Position numbers and translations under genes: made by a program | The notes under the pieces: model-generated | The model's input: only the letters and a program-made list of their open reading frames with translations | Told to the model about the DNA's origin: nothing | Databases searched by the model: none | Shown here: in pieces, positions 14,302 to 15,743 of the stretch | Layout of the letters: every line of letters begins with the position of its first letter | How positions within the stretch are numbered: the stretch's first letter is position 1 | Assembly (NCBI GenBank): GCA_948896875.1 | Contig: CAQUWW010000019.1 | Coordinates: 1-15,743 of the forward strand | DNA: 15,743 nucleotides | Reading direction: 5' to 3' | From: an uncultured Acetatifactor sp. | GTDB taxonomy: Bacteria; Bacillota; Clostridia; Lachnospirales; Lachnospiraceae

Positions 14302-15743
14302 CTAAAAAACAAACACTGCGGAACCATAAGGAGGCAAATCCACGGAAATGGAATAATCCCGTCCGTGACAGGGAATCTTTTCCGCCGAAATCTCTCCTTC
14401 CACCACATTACCCCAGCCGCCGAATCTCTCCTCGTCACTGTTCAGCAACAACCTGTATTTCTTCTTCCTGGCGCCGATGGGCACAGGCACTCGATAACCC
14501 TCTCGCTTTATCGGAGTCATATTCAACACGAACAGCAGACTGTTGGTTCCCCTGGTGGATCTGCGCACAAAGGAATATACACTGTTCTCTCCATCATCCG
14601 CATTCATCCACTCAAAGCCCTTCCAGTCATCATCAATCTCATAAAATGCCGGATACTTGCGATAAAGCTTCAGCAATTCGCTGACATAGGTCTGAAGCCC
14701 CAGATTATTCTTCTCCCCCAGTAAAAACCAGTCAAGCTCTCTCTCCTCGCTCCACTCTCTCTCCTGGCCGAAATCCTGCCCCATAAACAGCAGTTTCTTA
14801 CCGCTGTGCCCAAACATGTAAGTATACCCCGTGCGCAGGTTTGCATACTTATCTATCTGGTATCCCGGCATCTTGTTGACCATGGAACATTTCAAATGTA
14901 CCACCTCGTCATGGGACAGGGGCAAAATGTATTTCTCCGCATTGTTATAGCTCATGGCAAAAGTCATTGCGGAATGATTTCCCTTCCTGTACAGAGGATC
15001 CAGCTTCATATATTCGCAGAAGTCATGCATCCATCCCATATTCCATTTAAAGGTAAAGCCCAGACCCTCTCCTCCGATTTCTCCGGTCACATTGGGCCAG
15101 GCAGTGGACTCCTCCGCCACCGTAATAAACCCGGGGTAGGTTCCCCGCACCACAGAGTTCAGATGCTTGAAGAATTCGATGGCCTCCAGATTCTCATGTC
15201 CGCCATACTTGTTGGGCAGCCACTGTCCTTCCTGTTTCCCGTAGTCCAGATACAGCATAGACGCCACGGCATCCACCCGGATCCCGTCAACATGGAATTC
15301 CCGCAGCCAGAACAATACATTGGCAATCAGGAAATTCTTCACTTCCGGCTTGCCGTAATTGAAAATTTTGGTCCCCCAGTCAGGATGAGAACCAAGCCTT
15401 GGATCAGGATGCTCGAAAATGCACTGTCCGTCAAACTCCGCCAGGCCGTGGGCATCCGTGGCAAAATGCGCCGGCACCCAGTCAAGAATGACTCCCACGC
15501 CCATTCTGTGCAGCTTGTCCACCAGATACATGAAATCCTTCGGCGTTCCGTAACGGGAGGTAGGCGCATAATACCCTGTCACCTGATAACCCCAGGATCC
15601 GTCAAAAGGATGCTCCAATATTCCCATCAGCTCCACATGCGTATATTTCATCTTCTGCAGATATTCCGCTAACCTGTCCGCAAATTCGCGATAATTATAG
15701 AACCCTTCCGTCCCGTTTGGGTGCTTCATGAAAGAGCCGGCAT
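14302..15743 (-). CDS. glgB: 1,4-alpha-glucan branching enzyme GlgB, 5' end beyond window
   Basis: Cytoplasmic GH13 enzyme that cuts alpha-1,4 glucan chains and re-attaches them as alpha-1,6 branches during glycogen synthesis. The frame stays open to the right edge (AGSF before MKHPNGTEGF), where other branching enzymes have a HxGSW-like motif, so about 150 or more N-terminal residues, including any CBM48 domain, are missing. Counting from Met at 15729, conserved region I (DWVPAHF) is at 83-89, the nucleophile Asp is at 153 in GIRVDAVAS, the acid/base Glu is at 206 in VAEEST, and region IV is LSHDEV at 271-276. HPFDGSWGYQVTGYYAPTSR is diagnostic of GlgB. The C-terminal beta domain ends normally at PPYGSAVFVF. 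Functionally it is unrelated to the flagellar genes and probably ends a separate transcript. Confidence 0.95.
   Translation of the reverse strand, partial: AGSFMKHPNGTEGFYNYREFADRLAEYLQKMKYTHVELMGILEHPFDGSWGYQVTGYYAPTSRYGTPKDFMYLVDKLHRMGVGVILDWVPAHFATDAHGLAEFDGQCIFEHPDPRLGSHPDWGTKIFNYGKPEVKNFLIANVLFWLREFHVDGIRVDAVASMLYLDYGKQEGQWLPNKYGGHENLEAIEFFKHLNSVVRGTYPGFITVAEESTAWPNVTGEIGGEGLGFTFKWNMGWMHDFCEYMKLDPLYRKGNHSAMTFAMSYNNAEKYILPLSHDEVVHLKCSMVNKMPGYQIDKYANLRTGYTYMFGHSGKKLLFMGQDFGQEREWSEERELDWFLLGEKNNLGLQTYVSELLKLYRKYPAFYEIDDDWKGFEWMNADDGENSVYSFVRRSTRGTNSLLFVLNMTPIKREGYRVPVPIGARKKKYRLLLNSDEERFGGWGNVVEGEISAEKIPCHGRDYSISVDLPPYGSAVFVF

Noticed and set aside
14806..15672. 288-residue plus-strand frame opposite glgB
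   Set aside because: Shadow of the well-supported GlgB frame; composition is His/Ile-rich with no recognisable domain.

Overview
The window suggests a Gram-positive, spore-forming, flagellated member of the Clostridia, most likely Lachnospiraceae. Evidence for this is a BofA-family sporulation protein beside a DUF2508 (YaaL-like) protein, a flagellin with FliS, a Tad/Flp pilus locus without outer-membrane components, a DUF5702 protein, and good Shine-Dalgarno sites with frequent TTG or GTG starts. No species is claimed. All genes but one (DUF2508) are on the minus strand, so transcription mostly runs from high to low coordinates.

Right part (14302-15743): the C-terminal two thirds of a glycogen branching enzyme (GlgB), cut by the window edge. 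A 112-base gap follows, holding a sigma-28-like promoter and a strong hairpin. Next is a likely flagellar filament operon: a 1030-residue repeat-rich protein (DUF6240-like, possibly FliK-like at its C-terminus), flagellin 6 bases downstream, then FliS.

Middle (8817-9446): bofA and a DUF2508 gene, which are neighbours in Bacillus (recR-yaaL-bofA), are here divergent. The DUF2508 gene overlaps fliS tail to tail by 51 bases. bofA has a sigma-E-like promoter.

Left part (1-8780): a Tad/Flp-type pilus operon behind a sigma-A-type promoter. In transcription order it holds a CpaA-type prepilin peptidase, a TadZ-like protein without a P-loop, the TadA ATPase, TadB, an enlarged TadC with an extracytoplasmic Ig-like insert, a 58-residue Flp1-like pilin, a DUF5702 protein, a TadE-like protein with two C-terminal His/Cys modules, a second short A24 peptidase, and another TadE-like protein cut by the left edge. 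Together they would process, energise and assemble a thin pilus across one membrane.

The most unusual signals are: (i) a 38-base imperfect inverted repeat (1783-1820 / 1956-1993) that in mRNA would bury the ribosome site and both candidate starts of the modular TadE gene; (ii) the tandem His/Cys modules of that protein; (iii) the Ig-like insert in TadC; (iv) two alternating repeat motifs in the 1030-residue protein next to flagellin. I saw no tRNA, rRNA, CRISPR array, transposase or phage gene. Gaps not listed are under about 150 bases.
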